Of a stretch of DNA of 64,000 bases, positions 53,648 to 63,936 are shown piece after piece. Under the pieces are notes generated by a model. It saw only the letters and a program-made list of their open reading frames with translations, was not told the origin of the DNA and made no database searches. The stretch spans positions 94,330 through 158,329 of the forward strand of contig JAPOQK010000032.1 of NCBI GenBank assembly GCA_026710795.1, given 5' to 3'. The position numbers and the translations under genes were made by a program. Source of the stretch: Candidatus Poribacteria bacterium (lineage in GTDB: Bacteria; Poribacteria; WGA-4E; WGA-3G). Numbering within the stretch: position 1 is the stretch's first letter; each line of letters begins with the position of its first letter.

Positions 53648-55915
53648 TTAATAAATTAGTTTGTATAAAAATTTAATATTCCTACCCGGCTCCGGCATCA
53701 CAGATTTGATGCGCGAAAGATGATCGCGATAAGTTGTGTCAAAGATATTCTCTACCTCAAATACAACGACATTTTCAAGTTGCAACCAAATAAAATTAAC
53801 GAATAATCCAACATCATGGACGATATATCTATCGGTTGGTTCCTCAAATTCTCCGAGTCGTGTTTGACTTGCAGAATACCGTGATGTATAGTGAATATGT
53901 AGTGGTGATAAAGAATAGTTGAAAGAAATAATTCCGTTAAGTGGTGGAATCCGTTCTAATGGTTTATCAACAGATATCAGTGTTCCATTTACATAACTGA
54001 CATCAATTTGTACGTTTAAGCGAGGTAAGATTTCCGTTTCAATTCGCATTTCCGCACCGTTCATGACAACATCCTGTGCCGTATATTGATAAATCCATAA
54101 CCATCCTGCTGCACCACTACCCCATTCTATTTCTCCTGAGTTAGTAGGCGTCAGGTAACCATATAAACGATTCTGGAATAGTGAAAGGTTAAGTTTGAAT
54201 CTATTGCTTGTATATTCTGCAAATAATTCACCACCAAACCCGTTCTCAGATTCCAATTCTGCATTACCAATTTCGTAGGAATAGACTGCCAGATGTGGTC
54301 CATCGGAAAATAGTTCTTCTATACCGGGGGCACGAAAAGTTTTCATGACAGTTACACCAGTACTAATACTATCATTCCAATCGTAGATCCCTGAAACAGC
54401 ACCTGAAAAACCACCAAAATCGCGCCGTTTAACAGTACCTGCTTGAATAACAGTACCGGGTCGGAACGGTTCCGCACGTCTGACATCGTATCTAATGGCA
54501 CTCTGTAACGTTACCTTTTCATAATCCTGTTGGTTCAGGTAAAATCCTGCTAAAGCAAATTCACGAGTGTGTGGTGTCCAGAAAAACCCGCCAGTTTCAT
54601 GGTCTCTGTATTCTCCCCACATACCTGTGATTACGTTATCAAAGAGAAAAGCCATTACGAAAAAATTATAGGTATGAACACCAAATTCTACACCGAGTGT
54701 ACCGTTTGACTCCAACTCTTGGTGTCCATAACGGGTATATGCTGTCTGAAATTTGATTTTCCTTACCCACTCTTGATTGAAGCGAAATTCCATTTGTGAA
54801 TCGTAACGCTGACGGTCAAGTGTGATGTTAACACCTTTGATATGTCCTTCAGGTGATCCCGGTATACCGTAATCAGAACGATAACGACCACCCGATGCTC
54901 CGACATAACCCCAAGGTTTGATGAGGGATGTTCCCACAGAAAAATTAAGGTTAGATAGTTCAGTGTTTTCAAGTATACCTACCGGTGTTTGAATATCCGA
55001 CGCGATTCGTCGATTCCACTCAATATTCCCTGCATAGTCACCGATTGGAACCATGAACCCTGTCGTTGCTGTTAAACCGGTATTAACTGTTTCACCTTGA
55101 AAAGCGAATCTCATAGTAGGACGTTTTGGAATGAATTTAGGGATGTTGTACCGTTTTACATTGATTACTCCACCTAATGTACTTGACCCATAGATTAATG
55201 ATGCGGGACCACGGGTAATTTCAACGCCTTTAACAGAAATTGGGTCTATTGCGACTGCATGATCAGCACTGGAGGCAGATTTATCGCCTGTACGTTCACC
55301 ATTTTCAAGTATGAGTAATCTGTCACCCCCCAAACCTCTGATAACGGGTCGCGCTACTGCACGACCCATTGTCCTTTGTGATATTCCTAACTCTTTTGAC
55401 AACGTCTGCGCAAGTGTCATGCTCATTTGCTTTTCAAGTGCACCTTCATCCATAGCAATATCATTTGTTTTTTCATATTTATCAAGATCCCGAATTGAAT
55501 GAATCACAGTGATTGTTTTAAGTTGAATTGCATCTGATGTCATTTTAATCTGTAGATATGATGTAGTAGCATTGACATCTACAACCAGTTCCAACTCCTG
55601 AAAGTTTTCTTTGATGAACTGAAGAGTATACTGTCCTTCTAATACATTTGCAATTTGAAACTGTCCCAACGAATCTGTCTGTATAGTCTTATCCAACTCA
55701 ATGATATGGACAGTTACTCCGTCAAGTCGGGTCAGACTCTGAATATCAATTACTTCACCGCTAAACTGGTATGCTGTAACCTGTTCAGATTTCGCATGAT
55801 TTATATCACATAATAGACAGACACCTGTTAATACGAACATGATTAGGTAGGCACGTTTTAAACGCGCGCCTACCAAACTAAAAATACAATGACATGAATT
55901 TTCATTGAGATTCAT
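53648..55915 (-). CDS. TonB-dependent outer-membrane receptor with carboxypeptidase-regulatory-like domain
   Basis: I use ATG 55915 with GAGGA upstream; the longer GTG start lies in the ribosome binding site. After a signal peptide come a carboxypeptidase-regulatory-like beta domain (about 50-125: FSGEVIDIQSLTRLDGVTVH, LGQFQIANVLEGQYTLQFI), the plug (VRGLGGDRLLILENGERTGD, then VEITRGPASLIYGSSTLGG) and a barrel ending in NIKFLYKLIY. Such receptors import scarce metals or chelates with TonB energy. The adjacent metal genes and the His/Glu-rich lipoprotein gene 11 bp upstream suggest zinc or another divalent metal. Confidence 0.88.
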   Translation of the reverse strand: MNLNENSCHCIFSLVGARLKRAYLIMFVLTGVCLLCDINHAKSEQVTAYQFSGEVIDIQSLTRLDGVTVHIIELDKTIQTDSLGQFQIANVLEGQYTLQFIKENFQELELVVDVNATTSYLQIKMTSDAIQLKTITVIHSIRDLDKYEKTNDIAMDEGALEKQMSMTLAQTLSKELGISQRTMGRAVARPVIRGLGGDRLLILENGERTGDKSASSADHAVAIDPISVKGVEITRGPASLIYGSSTLGGVINVKRYNIPKFIPKRPTMRFAFQGETVNTGLTATTGFMVPIGDYAGNIEWNRRIASDIQTPVGILENTELSNLNFSVGTSLIKPWGYVGASGGRYRSDYGIPGSPEGHIKGVNITLDRQRYDSQMEFRFNQEWVRKIKFQTAYTRYGHQELESNGTLGVEFGVHTYNFFVMAFLFDNVITGMWGEYRDHETGGFFWTPHTREFALAGFYLNQQDYEKVTLQSAIRYDVRRAEPFRPGTVIQAGTVKRRDFGGFSGAVSGIYDWNDSISTGVTVMKTFRAPGIEELFSDGPHLAVYSYEIGNAELESENGFGGELFAEYTSNRFKLNLSLFQNRLYGYLTPTNSGEIEWGSGAAGWLWIYQYTAQDVVMNGAEMRIETEILPRLNVQIDVSYVNGTLISVDKPLERIPPLNGIISFNYSLSPLHIHYTSRYSASQTRLGEFEEPTDRYIVHDVGLFVNFIWLQLENVVVFEVENIFDTTYRDHLSRIKSVMPEPGRNIKFLYKLIY
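55846..55874. repeat. Palindromic repeat inside the receptor signal-peptide coding region
   Basis: GGTAGGC (55846-55852) and GCCTACC (55868-55874) are complementary, and CGTTT/AAACG pair inside. In frame it encodes VGARLKRAYL, whose basic residues form the start of the signal peptide. The ends match the GTAGG/CCTAC repeats elsewhere in the window. Confidence 0.65.
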
Positions 55916-55926
55916 GTAAATCCTCA

Positions 55927-56502
55927 CTACTGGACAATTACTGGAATTGGAAGTGCAGTGAAATCAGGATGGTCACCGTGTAGAAGTTGAAGTTTGATTG
56001 TCGTTTCCCCTGCTTTTAGACCAATGACTTCAAAACTTAGCTCCTCTTCACCATGCTCCTCTTCACCATGCTCCTCTTCCTCGTCCCCATGATCTTCATC
56101 TTCCTCGGATAAGTGGACATCAATTATTGTCGTATCATACTCAGTTACCGCTAAAGCGAAGGCTTCCTCTTCATCATGTTCATGTTCATCTTCCTCACCT
56201 TCTTCTCCAGCAATTTCATCCAAATGTAATTCTTCTTCATTATGGTCAAGGAAAATTACATGTAATTCAACTTCGTCATCAACAGAGAGTGTGATACCTC
56301 CGGTTTGCTGACCTTCAAATTGTCGATAGACTTCCACACCGTCAACTTCTAAGAGAACGCCGTCAGCATCTGCATGTATTGGTGCTTCTTCTTCATGATC
56401 GTGATCATCATCTTCTCCACATCCTCCCATGAAAGGTAGAATGGAAATTAATACGAAAAGTAATATACGAGAAATAGTAAAGGAATAGTCTTGATTAAAC
56501 AT
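55927..56502 (-). CDS. His/Asp/Glu-rich lipoprotein, probable metal-binding partner of the TonB receptor
   Basis: A hydrophobic signal with lipobox FMGGC leads into GEDDDHDHEEEAP, and two more clusters follow, EEGEEDEHEHDEEEA and EEDEDHGDEEEEHGEEEHGE. The remaining sequence is beta-rich, with a terminal ELSFEVIGLKAGETTIKLQL strand pattern. The runs would bind zinc, nickel or copper weakly and at high capacity. It is immediately upstream of the TonB receptor (stop and receptor start 11 bp apart) and is a likely periplasmic or surface metal buffer. No named family is recognised. Confidence 0.78.
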   Translation of the reverse strand: MFNQDYSFTISRILLFVLISILPFMGGCGEDDDHDHEEEAPIHADADGVLLEVDGVEVYRQFEGQQTGGITLSVDDEVELHVIFLDHNEEELHLDEIAGEEGEEDEHEHDEEEAFALAVTEYDTTIIDVHLSEEDEDHGDEEEEHGEEEHGEEELSFEVIGLKAGETTIKLQLLHGDHPDFTALPIPVIVQ

Positions 56503-56727
56503 AATATTCTCCTATGTTTAGGGCACATATTAAGTGCAGTTAAAATAGTGATATAAAGGCAGCAAACATTAGCTGCTGAAACAATATAAAATGGAGCAAA
56601 TCTTTAGTATTAAAGGTTCGCATTGCCACAACTGAATAGAATATGGAAACTACCAGTACATTCATGTAGTACAACGGACAATTATACTATACAAATATAG
56701 TGCTAAAGATGTCTAAAATAGGTTATT

Positions 56728-57066
56728 TTACGAAATATTGGAAAATTTTGGGGGAGCTCTGCTTTGGAATGTTGCTATGTATTTGGTGGTAATTAAACCA
56801 ACTTCAGTAGTCGGTGTCTCATAGCAAAGTGTTGGAGTGGTAATAATTGTTGGTGCGAAATGATAATCAACATAAGTGTTGATGAAAACACATGCCAAAC
56901 AATTCTCGTCAGTATGTGAAGATTCATTCTCCTCATGCCCATGCTCATGACAATGAACGTCTTCATGTTCATGGTCGTGCATAAGTGGCATCAGACTCAG
57001 AAGTGAGACATAACAAGTTATCCCAAGAATGAAAATAACTTTTGTTGCAAATTTGTAGACTTTCAA
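56728..57066 (-). CDS. Small exported His-rich protein
   Basis: A 112-residue protein with an N-terminal hydrophobic segment (VIFILGITCYVSLLSLMP) and the metal-binding-like MHDHEHEDVHCHEHGHEENE. CLACVF follows, and it ends in QSRAPPKF. Small His-rich proteins with this shape and an R-x-PP end are often encoded beside metal-linked TonB receptors, which is the situation here; the exact function is unknown. The 225 bp between it and the lipoprotein gene hold no gene I can see. Confidence 0.7.
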   Translation of the reverse strand: MKVYKFATKVIFILGITCYVSLLSLMPLMHDHEHEDVHCHEHGHEENESSHTDENCLACVFINTYVDYHFAPTIITTPTLCYETPTTEVGLITTKYIATFQSRAPPKFSNIS

Positions 57067-57136
57067 TTTAGCATACCAATTTAAGTAAATACTTTTATGT
57101 TTATATTATACTATAGAAATGTTCGGATTTCAATTA

Positions 57137-59041
57137 TTAATCAGCAGCAACAGTTTCTAATGGAGGTAGTTCGGGATAATTGCCACGTGCATTTCGCCAT
57201 GCAATAATACCCTCAAATATCATCCAAACTTGCAATCCTTCAACAACAAGACCGAAACAGAAAAGAAGATACTTGCCTTCAAACAACCAACCTGTTTCTG
57301 GGTTAAACATTTGATGTAGCATTGCCCATGCAGGCATGAGTAACATGATAACCATCGGTAGGAATGCGAACCAAATTGGTTTATTACGACGTACAAGATA
57401 GAACACGATTACCATGAATGCCAATCCCGCAAGGAGCTGATTTGTAGCACCGAAGAGAGGCCAGAGTGTCAATCCACCACTACCCGGACCACTGGGACCT
57501 TGTAGTAATGCGACTGCAGCAGCAAGTATCAAGGCAAAGGCAGTAGCTACATACCTATTTGTAAGAGGCTTAATCTTTGCAGTCTGTGCAATTTCATAGA
57601 TAACATACCTCTGTAATCGAGTTGCTGTATCCAAAGTTGTAGCTGCGAAACTGGCAACAAGTACAGCCATAATTGCAATACCCATTTTAAGTGGGATACC
57701 AAGGGATGTAAGGAAATTTCCACCGCCATCAACAAATGCACTAACCTTGGCTTTAAGATTATGACTCTCCCAACCACCTACAACTTTTGTAGTTCCATCT
57801 GGATTTATAACGCTTTCACTTGTTGCATACCGAGTTCTCCAAGCATCATGTTTTACAACTGGGGAGGTACTTCCTTCATTCACAATTGCTTCAAATCTAT
57901 AACCACCAAGACTTGTGGAATCAACTGTACGGTTGAAAATTCCCATACCAAGTCCAGCACAACACGCAATAATAACAATTACTGCCAGTCCTCCCTCAAG
58001 TAACATTGCCCCGTAACCCACATATTGTGCGTCCTCCTCCGAAGCAACCTGTTTACTTGATGTACCTGAACTAACCATACAGTGAAAGCCACTTACAGCA
58101 CCACATGCAATAGTAATAAATAGGAAAGGCCAAATCGGAGGTGCATCGGGTGGAATATCCTTTGCCACTGCAGGAGCTGAAGCAAAAAGGTCTGCTTTGC
58201 CTGAAAAACCGGCAACAGTAAGTCCCAGAACCAATAAAATCAATGCTAATACTAACTCATGACTGTTGATAAAATCACGCGGTTGGAGGAGTGTCCACAC
58301 AGGAAGCACGGATGCGATGAAGCAATAGACAAATAGAACTAATGTCCAAATAACTACAACGTTGAAATATGTTTGACCAAGTAATGGAACTCCTAACCAT
58401 TTTCCTAAGTCAATTGGAAGAAGGTAAGCACCAACTGCCATCCCAACATACATCACACCAAGAGCAACAATTGATGGGATTAAGATATTACCGCCTCTGC
58501 GATAAATCCAGATTCCTATGGCAACTGCAAGTGGGATTTCCACCCAAACAGATAAGACTGATTCAGGATAATATGAGAATATCAGTGCAATGACCAAGCC
58601 AAATATAGCCAAGACAATGGTCAAACCCATAAAGAGAACAAGAAGAAACAAGATCTTTGCTCGTGGACCTATCATCCTACCAGCAACTTCACCAACACTC
58701 TGTCCACGATTTCGTAATGAAACAACTAACGCTCCAAAATCATGTACGGCACCAATGAAAACCGATCCGATGACGACCCATAATAAGGCGGGTAACCATC
58801 CCCAGAATACGGCAATGGCTGGACCGACAATTGGACCTGTTCCGGCTATGCTGGTAAAATGATGTCCGAAGATTATCTCTTTTTTAGTAGGAACATAATC
58901 AACATCATCTTTTAGTTCTTGACTTGGTACTTTTGCTTGTGGGTCTAAGCCGAATATTTTACTTGCTAACCACTTACCATAAGTATTATAGGCAACAATA
59001 AAACCTACAAAACTCAATACAGCAATAAGGAGTGTACTCAT
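57137..59041 (-). CDS. cstA: Carbon starvation protein CstA-family transporter
   Basis: A 634-residue, many-helix transporter with CstA signatures: FGHHFTSIAGTGPIVGPAIA, FWGWLPALLWV, GAVHDFGALVVSLRN, and SGFHCMVSSGTSSKQ, then GPSGPGSGGLTLWPLFGATNQLLAGLA. CstA-type proteins take up pyruvate or peptides under carbon limitation. A short acidic tail (YPELPPLETVAAD) ends the chain. The xylose isomerase gene is 46 bp upstream on the same strand and may be co-transcribed. Confidence 0.93.
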   Translation of the reverse strand: MSTLLIAVLSFVGFIVAYNTYGKWLASKIFGLDPQAKVPSQELKDDVDYVPTKKEIIFGHHFTSIAGTGPIVGPAIAVFWGWLPALLWVVIGSVFIGAVHDFGALVVSLRNRGQSVGEVAGRMIGPRAKILFLLVLFMGLTIVLAIFGLVIALIFSYYPESVLSVWVEIPLAVAIGIWIYRRGGNILIPSIVALGVMYVGMAVGAYLLPIDLGKWLGVPLLGQTYFNVVVIWTLVLFVYCFIASVLPVWTLLQPRDFINSHELVLALILLVLGLTVAGFSGKADLFASAPAVAKDIPPDAPPIWPFLFITIACGAVSGFHCMVSSGTSSKQVASEEDAQYVGYGAMLLEGGLAVIVIIACCAGLGMGIFNRTVDSTSLGGYRFEAIVNEGSTSPVVKHDAWRTRYATSESVINPDGTTKVVGGWESHNLKAKVSAFVDGGGNFLTSLGIPLKMGIAIMAVLVASFAATTLDTATRLQRYVIYEIAQTAKIKPLTNRYVATAFALILAAAVALLQGPSGPGSGGLTLWPLFGATNQLLAGLAFMVIVFYLVRRNKPIWFAFLPMVIMLLMPAWAMLHQMFNPETGWLFEGKYLLFCFGLVVEGLQVWMIFEGIIAWRNARGNYPELPPLETVAAD

Positions 59042-59087
59042 ACACAGAACTCCGACTTATCAATATGGTATCAATAGCCGATAGGAT

Positions 59088-60257
59088 TTATCTAACTCCC
59101 ATTAAGATTTCAAATGTGAGTTGATCTAATTTCTCGTAGCCGAGTCCTCGCTCAGCAATAGTATCTGGTTTGAAATCAATCTTTCTTAGTTTTTCACTGT
59201 TTTCTACACTGTAATTTGCCATGAGTGCTTCAATTTCCGGATTACGTGAACGTAGATCCGAGATAAGATCTTGGATTTCTGTATCCTCATTGAATTGTTG
59301 CGCTTTATCTTTAAGTATAAGATAACTACGCATACATCCTGCTGCAAAGTCCCATACACCTTGTTCATCTTCTGTTCTGTATGCGTGAGCATCAAAATGT
59401 CGATTTCCACCCCAGTTGACATCTTCAAGAAACTTAACGAGGAAGAACGCACTTTTTATGTTTTCTGATGCGAAACGTAAGTCTTGGTCAAAACGACTCA
59501 TTTTCTGGTCGTTTAGGTCAATATGGAATAGTTTACCTGCCTCATACGCTTGTGCTACTCCATGAAGAAAATTCAAACCTGCCATCGTTTCATGTGCAAA
59601 TTCGGGATTGACACCTACCATTTCTGAATGGTCAAGGGTTTCAATAAAATGAAGCATGTGTCCAGTCGTAGGTAAATAGATGTCACCGCGAGGTTCATTC
59701 GGTTTAGCTTCTAATGCGAATTTGAGATCGTAACCTTGGTCTTTGACGTAGTGCGTGAAGAAATTCATCGCTTCACGGTTCCATTTTATGGTGTCAGGAC
59801 CATCCTTTGCAGCATCGACTTCTGCACCTTCGCGACCACCCCAGAAAACATAAACTGACGCACCAAGTTCTACACCAAGATCAATCGCATTTAACGTTTT
59901 TTGTATTGCAAATGCCCTGACCTTTGGATCGTTGGAGGTAAATGCTCCATCTTTAAATATAGGGTGATAAAATAGGTTGGTTGTTGCCATCGGTACTTTC
60001 ATACCGTTATCGTTAAGTGCCTGTTTGAATTCTGTCACTATTTGATCGCGTTCAGCTGCTGTAGCATCAAATGGAACCAAGTCATTATCGTGTAAATTGA
60101 CTCCATAAGCTCCTAATTCACTTAACTTTTGGACACTATAGGTAGGTTTAATTGGTGGTCTAACCACATCTCCGAATGGATCGCGTCCTGGATTTCCAAC
60201 GGTCCACAACCCGAAAGTAAACTTATGTTCAGGTTTGGGCCGAAACTGATCTGACAT
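59088..60257 (-). CDS. xylA: Xylose isomerase
   Basis: The enzyme converts xylose to xylulose (and glucose to fructose). At 389 residues it is the shorter class I type found in actinobacteria. Signatures: [32 protein letters not shown] with the catalytic His, [20 protein letters not shown] with metal Glu, [11 protein letters not shown], and [18 protein letters not shown] with the remaining metal ligands. No xylulokinase gene is nearby. Confidence 0.95.
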   Translation of the reverse strand: MSDQFRPKPEHKFTFGLWTVGNPGRDPFGDVVRPPIKPTYSVQKLSELGAYGVNLHDNDLVPFDATAAERDQIVTEFKQALNDNGMKVPMATTNLFYHPIFKDGAFTSNDPKVRAFAIQKTLNAIDLGVELGASVYVFWGGREGAEVDAAKDGPDTIKWNREAMNFFTHYVKDQGYDLKFALEAKPNEPRGDIYLPTTGHMLHFIETLDHSEMVGVNPEFAHETMAGLNFLHGVAQAYEAGKLFHIDLNDQKMSRFDQDLRFASENIKSAFFLVKFLEDVNWGGNRHFDAHAYRTEDEQGVWDFAAGCMRSYLILKDKAQQFNEDTEIQDLISDLRSRNPEIEALMANYSVENSEKLRKIDFKPDTIAERGLGYEKLDQLTFEILMGVR

Positions 60258-60326
60258 GCATTAACTCCTGTTGTTCGTCTATTTATTTAGGATTATAACA
60301 CAATTCTAATATTCCTTACAAGTATA

Positions 60327-61652
60327 TTACTCTACCAAATGTTTATCTATCTGATTGAGAACGTTTTCATATTCTGCTTCTAATTCAATTGGTGTGTTTA
60401 GGAATTGTGGCGTAGGTTGTCCTGCGGATACGTTGTGATATGCAACTTTGAAATCTGGAAACTTGAGACCATTGGCTGTTGAAATCACGATCACTCTATC
60501 ATCCGATTTTATTTGTTTACGTTCTACCATTTTTATCAGGACAGCCAATGCTACACCTGTATGAGGACAGTTAAATAGACCTGTCCTATCTGCTTTTGCA
60601 GCAGCATCTGCTAATTCCGTTTCTGTTGCTTGATCAACGATACCATCAAACTTTTTCAGGACACGGATTGCACGTTGGATTGAGACAGGATTACCAATCT
60701 GAATTGCTGTGGCTTGAGTTGATTGCGCAGTGATCGCCTTAAACTCTTTAAAACCCGTTTGAAAACTACGATAAAGTGGGTTTGCTCGTTCAGCTTGGGC
60801 ACATGCAATTCGTGGTAGTTTGTCGATAATTCCAAGGTCATACATCAATAAGAAACCTAAACCGAGTGCTGATACATTGCCAAGGTTTCCACCTGGTATG
60901 ATAATCCAATCGGGAACTTCCCAGTCAAACTGTTGCACAATCTCAATGCTGATAGTTTTTTGTCCTTCTATACGGAGCGAGTTGATTGAGTTTGCAAGAT
61001 AAAATTCCTTCCGATCTGCAAGTTTTTGGACAATAGCCATACACCCATCAAAGTCTGTTTTAAGTGAAAGGGTCAAAGCACCATTCGCAATCGGTTGTAT
61101 AAGTTGCTCTCGGGTAACTTTTTCTTTAGGTAAAAGAATAATTGCTGGAATCCCTGCTGCAGAAGCATACGCTGCCAATGAGGCAGAGGTATCACCTGTT
61201 GAGGCACACATAACAGCGCGGATATTTCCAGTATCAGACATGATCTGATTAACCATAGAAACCAGTACGGTCATTCCGAGATCTTTAAATGATCCTGTGT
61301 GACTATTACCACACTGTTTTATCCATAGATCCGAGAGACCCAGTTGTTTGCCGAAACGATCTGCCCAAAACAAATTTGTGCCACCCTCACACATTGAGAT
61401 AACATTCTCATCCTCTATAATTGGACATACCAATTCTTTTTTTCCCCAAACACCGCTACCATACGGGTATTCTGTGCTCATATACCGGCGTTCAAACAGA
61501 GATTTCCAATCATCTGCACTACGTTGTTTTAATACATCAAGGTCGTGCTTAACCTTTAATAAACCATTACAGTTCTTACAGCGATAGATTACTTCTGTTA
61601 AGGGATAAGTACATCCCATGTCACATTCGAACCAAGCATTGAAATTCATCAT
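60327..61652 (-). CDS. thrC: Threonine synthase with N-terminal zinc ribbon
   Basis: Threonine synthase converts O-phosphohomoserine to threonine with PLP. Lys123 in [10 protein letters not shown] is the PLP lysine, and [13 protein letters not shown] is the phosphate loop. The N-terminus carries four cysteines (Cys10, Cys14, Cys25, Cys28) forming a zinc ribbon. The gene overlaps the end of scpB at ATGATG/TGA, preceded by AGGAGG, so it is translationally coupled to the scp genes. Confidence 0.93.
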   Translation of the reverse strand: MMNFNAWFECDMGCTYPLTEVIYRCKNCNGLLKVKHDLDVLKQRSADDWKSLFERRYMSTEYPYGSGVWGKKELVCPIIEDENVISMCEGGTNLFWADRFGKQLGLSDLWIKQCGNSHTGSFKDLGMTVLVSMVNQIMSDTGNIRAVMCASTGDTSASLAAYASAAGIPAIILLPKEKVTREQLIQPIANGALTLSLKTDFDGCMAIVQKLADRKEFYLANSINSLRIEGQKTISIEIVQQFDWEVPDWIIIPGGNLGNVSALGLGFLLMYDLGIIDKLPRIACAQAERANPLYRSFQTGFKEFKAITAQSTQATAIQIGNPVSIQRAIRVLKKFDGIVDQATETELADAAAKADRTGLFNCPHTGVALAVLIKMVERKQIKSDDRVIVISTANGLKFPDFKVAYHNVSAGQPTPQFLNTPIELEAEYENVLNQIDKHLVE

Positions 61653-62278
61653 TCTGCTTCCTCCTGAACGGTATGGATATTTTCGATACCATTTGCGGAA
61701 GAAAGAAGTTGCTCAATCTCTTCAAGTGATGGTAATTCGGATGGATCCTTCAACCCGAACTGTTGAAGAAAAGTGTTGGTAGTAGAAAATAATAGAGAAC
61801 GACCTGCCCCCTCTTTTCTGCCAGAAACACAAATTAAGTCTTTTTCAACAAGAGCACTGATAACGCTGTCGCTGTTTACTCCTCGAATTGTTGACACATC
61901 ATTACGTGTGACTGGTTGTTTGTATGCGACAATGGCAAGTGTTTCTAATGCAGATGGAGATAATGTAACACGAACCTGCTGTATGTAGAATTTCCGAATC
62001 CACTCAGAATATTCTGGACGTGTACATATCTGAAAACCGTTAGCAATTTCAATAAGACGAAAACTTCGATTCATCTGTTGATAGTCATCACGAAGTTCAG
62101 ATAGGTCTTTACGAATTTCACGTACAGTCATATCCGGCACTGCATGTTGAAATTGTTTGATGGTAATAGGTTCACTCGCAGCAAACAGTATTGCTTCTAA
62201 AATAGATTTTGTATCTTGTTTTAATTCTATATCCTGTTCTTCAATACTATTATCAACTGATACGTTCACGTCTTCCAT
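61649..62278 (-). CDS. scpB: Segregation and condensation protein ScpB
   Basis: ScpB forms the SMC-ScpAB chromosome condensation complex. The 209-residue protein has two winged-helix units: [19 protein letters not shown], then [21 protein letters not shown] and [20 protein letters not shown], the most conserved ScpB region. It is between scpA and thrC on the minus strand. Confidence 0.95.
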   Translation of the reverse strand: MEDVNVSVDNSIEEQDIELKQDTKSILEAILFAASEPITIKQFQHAVPDMTVREIRKDLSELRDDYQQMNRSFRLIEIANGFQICTRPEYSEWIRKFYIQQVRVTLSPSALETLAIVAYKQPVTRNDVSTIRGVNSDSVISALVEKDLICVSGRKEGAGRSLLFSTTNTFLQQFGLKDPSELPSLEEIEQLLSSANGIENIHTVQEEAE

Positions 62279-62301
62279 TCTTACACTGTTCCCTTTTTTT
62301 A

Positions 62302-63090
62302 TTAGGTTTGTGTTGATTTATTACTAACATCATTATTTGCTTTGACAAGATATATACTTTCGAATAGACCGGTCTGGACTGTAACGATAGTGCCAATTCT
62401 TATTAATTCTAACACAGCAAGAAAAGTAACAATTAAGTCAATTTTACTTGAAGCATGTGAAAACAGATCTTCAAAAAGTAACTGTTCAGAATTCTCCAAT
62501 TCTCTTTCAATGAAGTCGATTTTTTCCTCCACAGTGATTGACTCTCCTTCAACTGTTTCATATTCGTCCTCTAAATCTAACTGTGATATTCTGTCATTGA
62601 TGTTTTTAAATGCTGTAAGTAGGTCAAAAAGAGTTGTCTTAATCTCATAAGTACGAGTTCCACTTAAATCTGAGTGAAGTTTTTCACTTCTGTTATAGAT
62701 TGTTGTTCGTCGCTCAGCATATACATCTAAAACCTGTGCTGCTTCTTTGTAACGTTTATATTCCAAAAGCTGTTGGACAAGTTGTTCTTGATCATCTATA
62801 GGATGTTGAGTATCTGTAACTATTTGCGGTAAAATACTTTTTGATTTTATATGTAAGAGTGTTGCTGCCATTACCAAGAATTCTGATGCAACATCCAAAT
62901 CTAAATGTTCCATTAAAGTTACATATTCGAGATAACGATCAGTTATTTGCGCAATCTGAATATCATGTATATTCATCTCCTCTTTCTGAATAAGATGAAG
63001 AAGTAGATCAAGTGGACCCTCAAAACAATCAAGTTTTACAGAATAGATAGGGTGTGTGGATAGTTCTGAAGGAGAAATTTCAACTAACAT
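62302..63090 (-). CDS. scpA: Segregation and condensation protein ScpA
   Basis: ScpA is the kleisin of the bacterial condensin. It begins YSVKLDCFEGPLDLLLHLIQ, has KEEMNIHDIQIAQITDRYL and SEFLVMAATLLHIKSKSILP, and ends with a winged-helix LIVTFLAVLELIRIGTI. The 262-residue length is normal. scpB follows after a 23-bp gap. Confidence 0.96.
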   Translation of the reverse strand: MLVEISPSELSTHPIYSVKLDCFEGPLDLLLHLIQKEEMNIHDIQIAQITDRYLEYVTLMEHLDLDVASEFLVMAATLLHIKSKSILPQIVTDTQHPIDDQEQLVQQLLEYKRYKEAAQVLDVYAERRTTIYNRSEKLHSDLSGTRTYEIKTTLFDLLTAFKNINDRISQLDLEDEYETVEGESITVEEKIDFIERELENSEQLLFEDLFSHASSKIDLIVTFLAVLELIRIGTIVTVQTGLFESIYLVKANNDVSNKSTQT

Positions 63091-63137
63091 AAGTTTTACT
63101 GCTTACGGAATAGTTTATTTAAGTTGTTATATAAATA

Positions 63138-63821
63138 CTAACGTACACCAACGATTTTCGCAATGATGTCAAAGATAAAGTAACTTAGTTTTCCAAGGTA
63201 AAGTAGCGGACCTGGAATTCGAAGCAAAACTGGCAGAAATATTAGACACATTAGTATTGGCATACCATAAGGTGCAAGTTTAGAAAATTCACGGGATGCA
63301 CGTTCTGGTAATAAACCGTTGACTACACTGAACCCGTCTAATGGAAAAAGCGGTAACATATTAAATGCTGCCAAGAAAACACTTATCAATGCAGCTTCAT
63401 TTAAGAATCTGTAAATGCCTAAATGGACCTTTGAATTATAAGGTTGTAAATTGAAAGCAAGTTCTAAAAAACCAATAATCAAAAAAATAGCAAAGGTCAG
63501 AAGGATATTGATGAATGGACCAGCACCAGCGATAAGCATAATATCTCTTCTGGGATTTTTGAGGTTATATGGATTTACAGGTACCGGTTTCGCCCAACCA
63601 AAAAAGCCTCCACCAAAAAGTGATCCGATTAAGGGTAAGAACAAGGTTCCTATAGGATCTATATGGACAGCAGGATTTAGAGACATACGTCCCTGATCAC
63701 GTGCTGTTGAATCCCCCAACATATTAGCAGATTTAGCATGTCCCCACTCATGGAAAGTTAACAAGATTATGAACTGGGTTACGATAAGTATTGCACGCCA
63801 TATTGAATTTGGATCAAACAT
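63138..63821 (-). CDS. Site-2 protease family (M50) membrane metalloprotease
   Basis: A 227-residue membrane protein with the zinc motif His24-Glu25-x-x-His28 (TFHEWGHA) in the first helix and the third-ligand region FNMLPLFPLDGFSV, matching the N-P-D-G-like motif of the short, non-PDZ S2P group. Such proteins are usually encoded beside scpA/scpB, as here. The natural substrate is unknown. Confidence 0.9.
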   Translation of the reverse strand: MFDPNSIWRAILIVTQFIILLTFHEWGHAKSANMLGDSTARDQGRMSLNPAVHIDPIGTLFLPLIGSLFGGGFFGWAKPVPVNPYNLKNPRRDIMLIAGAGPFINILLTFAIFLIIGFLELAFNLQPYNSKVHLGIYRFLNEAALISVFLAAFNMLPLFPLDGFSVVNGLLPERASREFSKLAPYGMPILMCLIFLPVLLRIPGPLLYLGKLSYFIFDIIAKIVGVR

Positions 63822-63849
63822 ATTTTATATGAATTCCATTAATATTATA

Positions 63850-63878
63850 TTGAAGTTGTATATAAGACATTATATAAA
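63850..63878 (+). promoter_or_regulatory. Possible promoter before the right-edge ORF
   Basis: TTGAAG (63850-63855), 17 bp, then TATAAA (63873-63878). A small hairpin GCATAAT/ATTATGC (63901-63921) lies between it and the ribosome binding site. Confidence 0.4.
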
Positions 63879-63936
63879 TTTAAATTACAGTTGATTTCTG
63901 GCATAATAAAGAAAATTATGCTTTGGAGATTAACTC

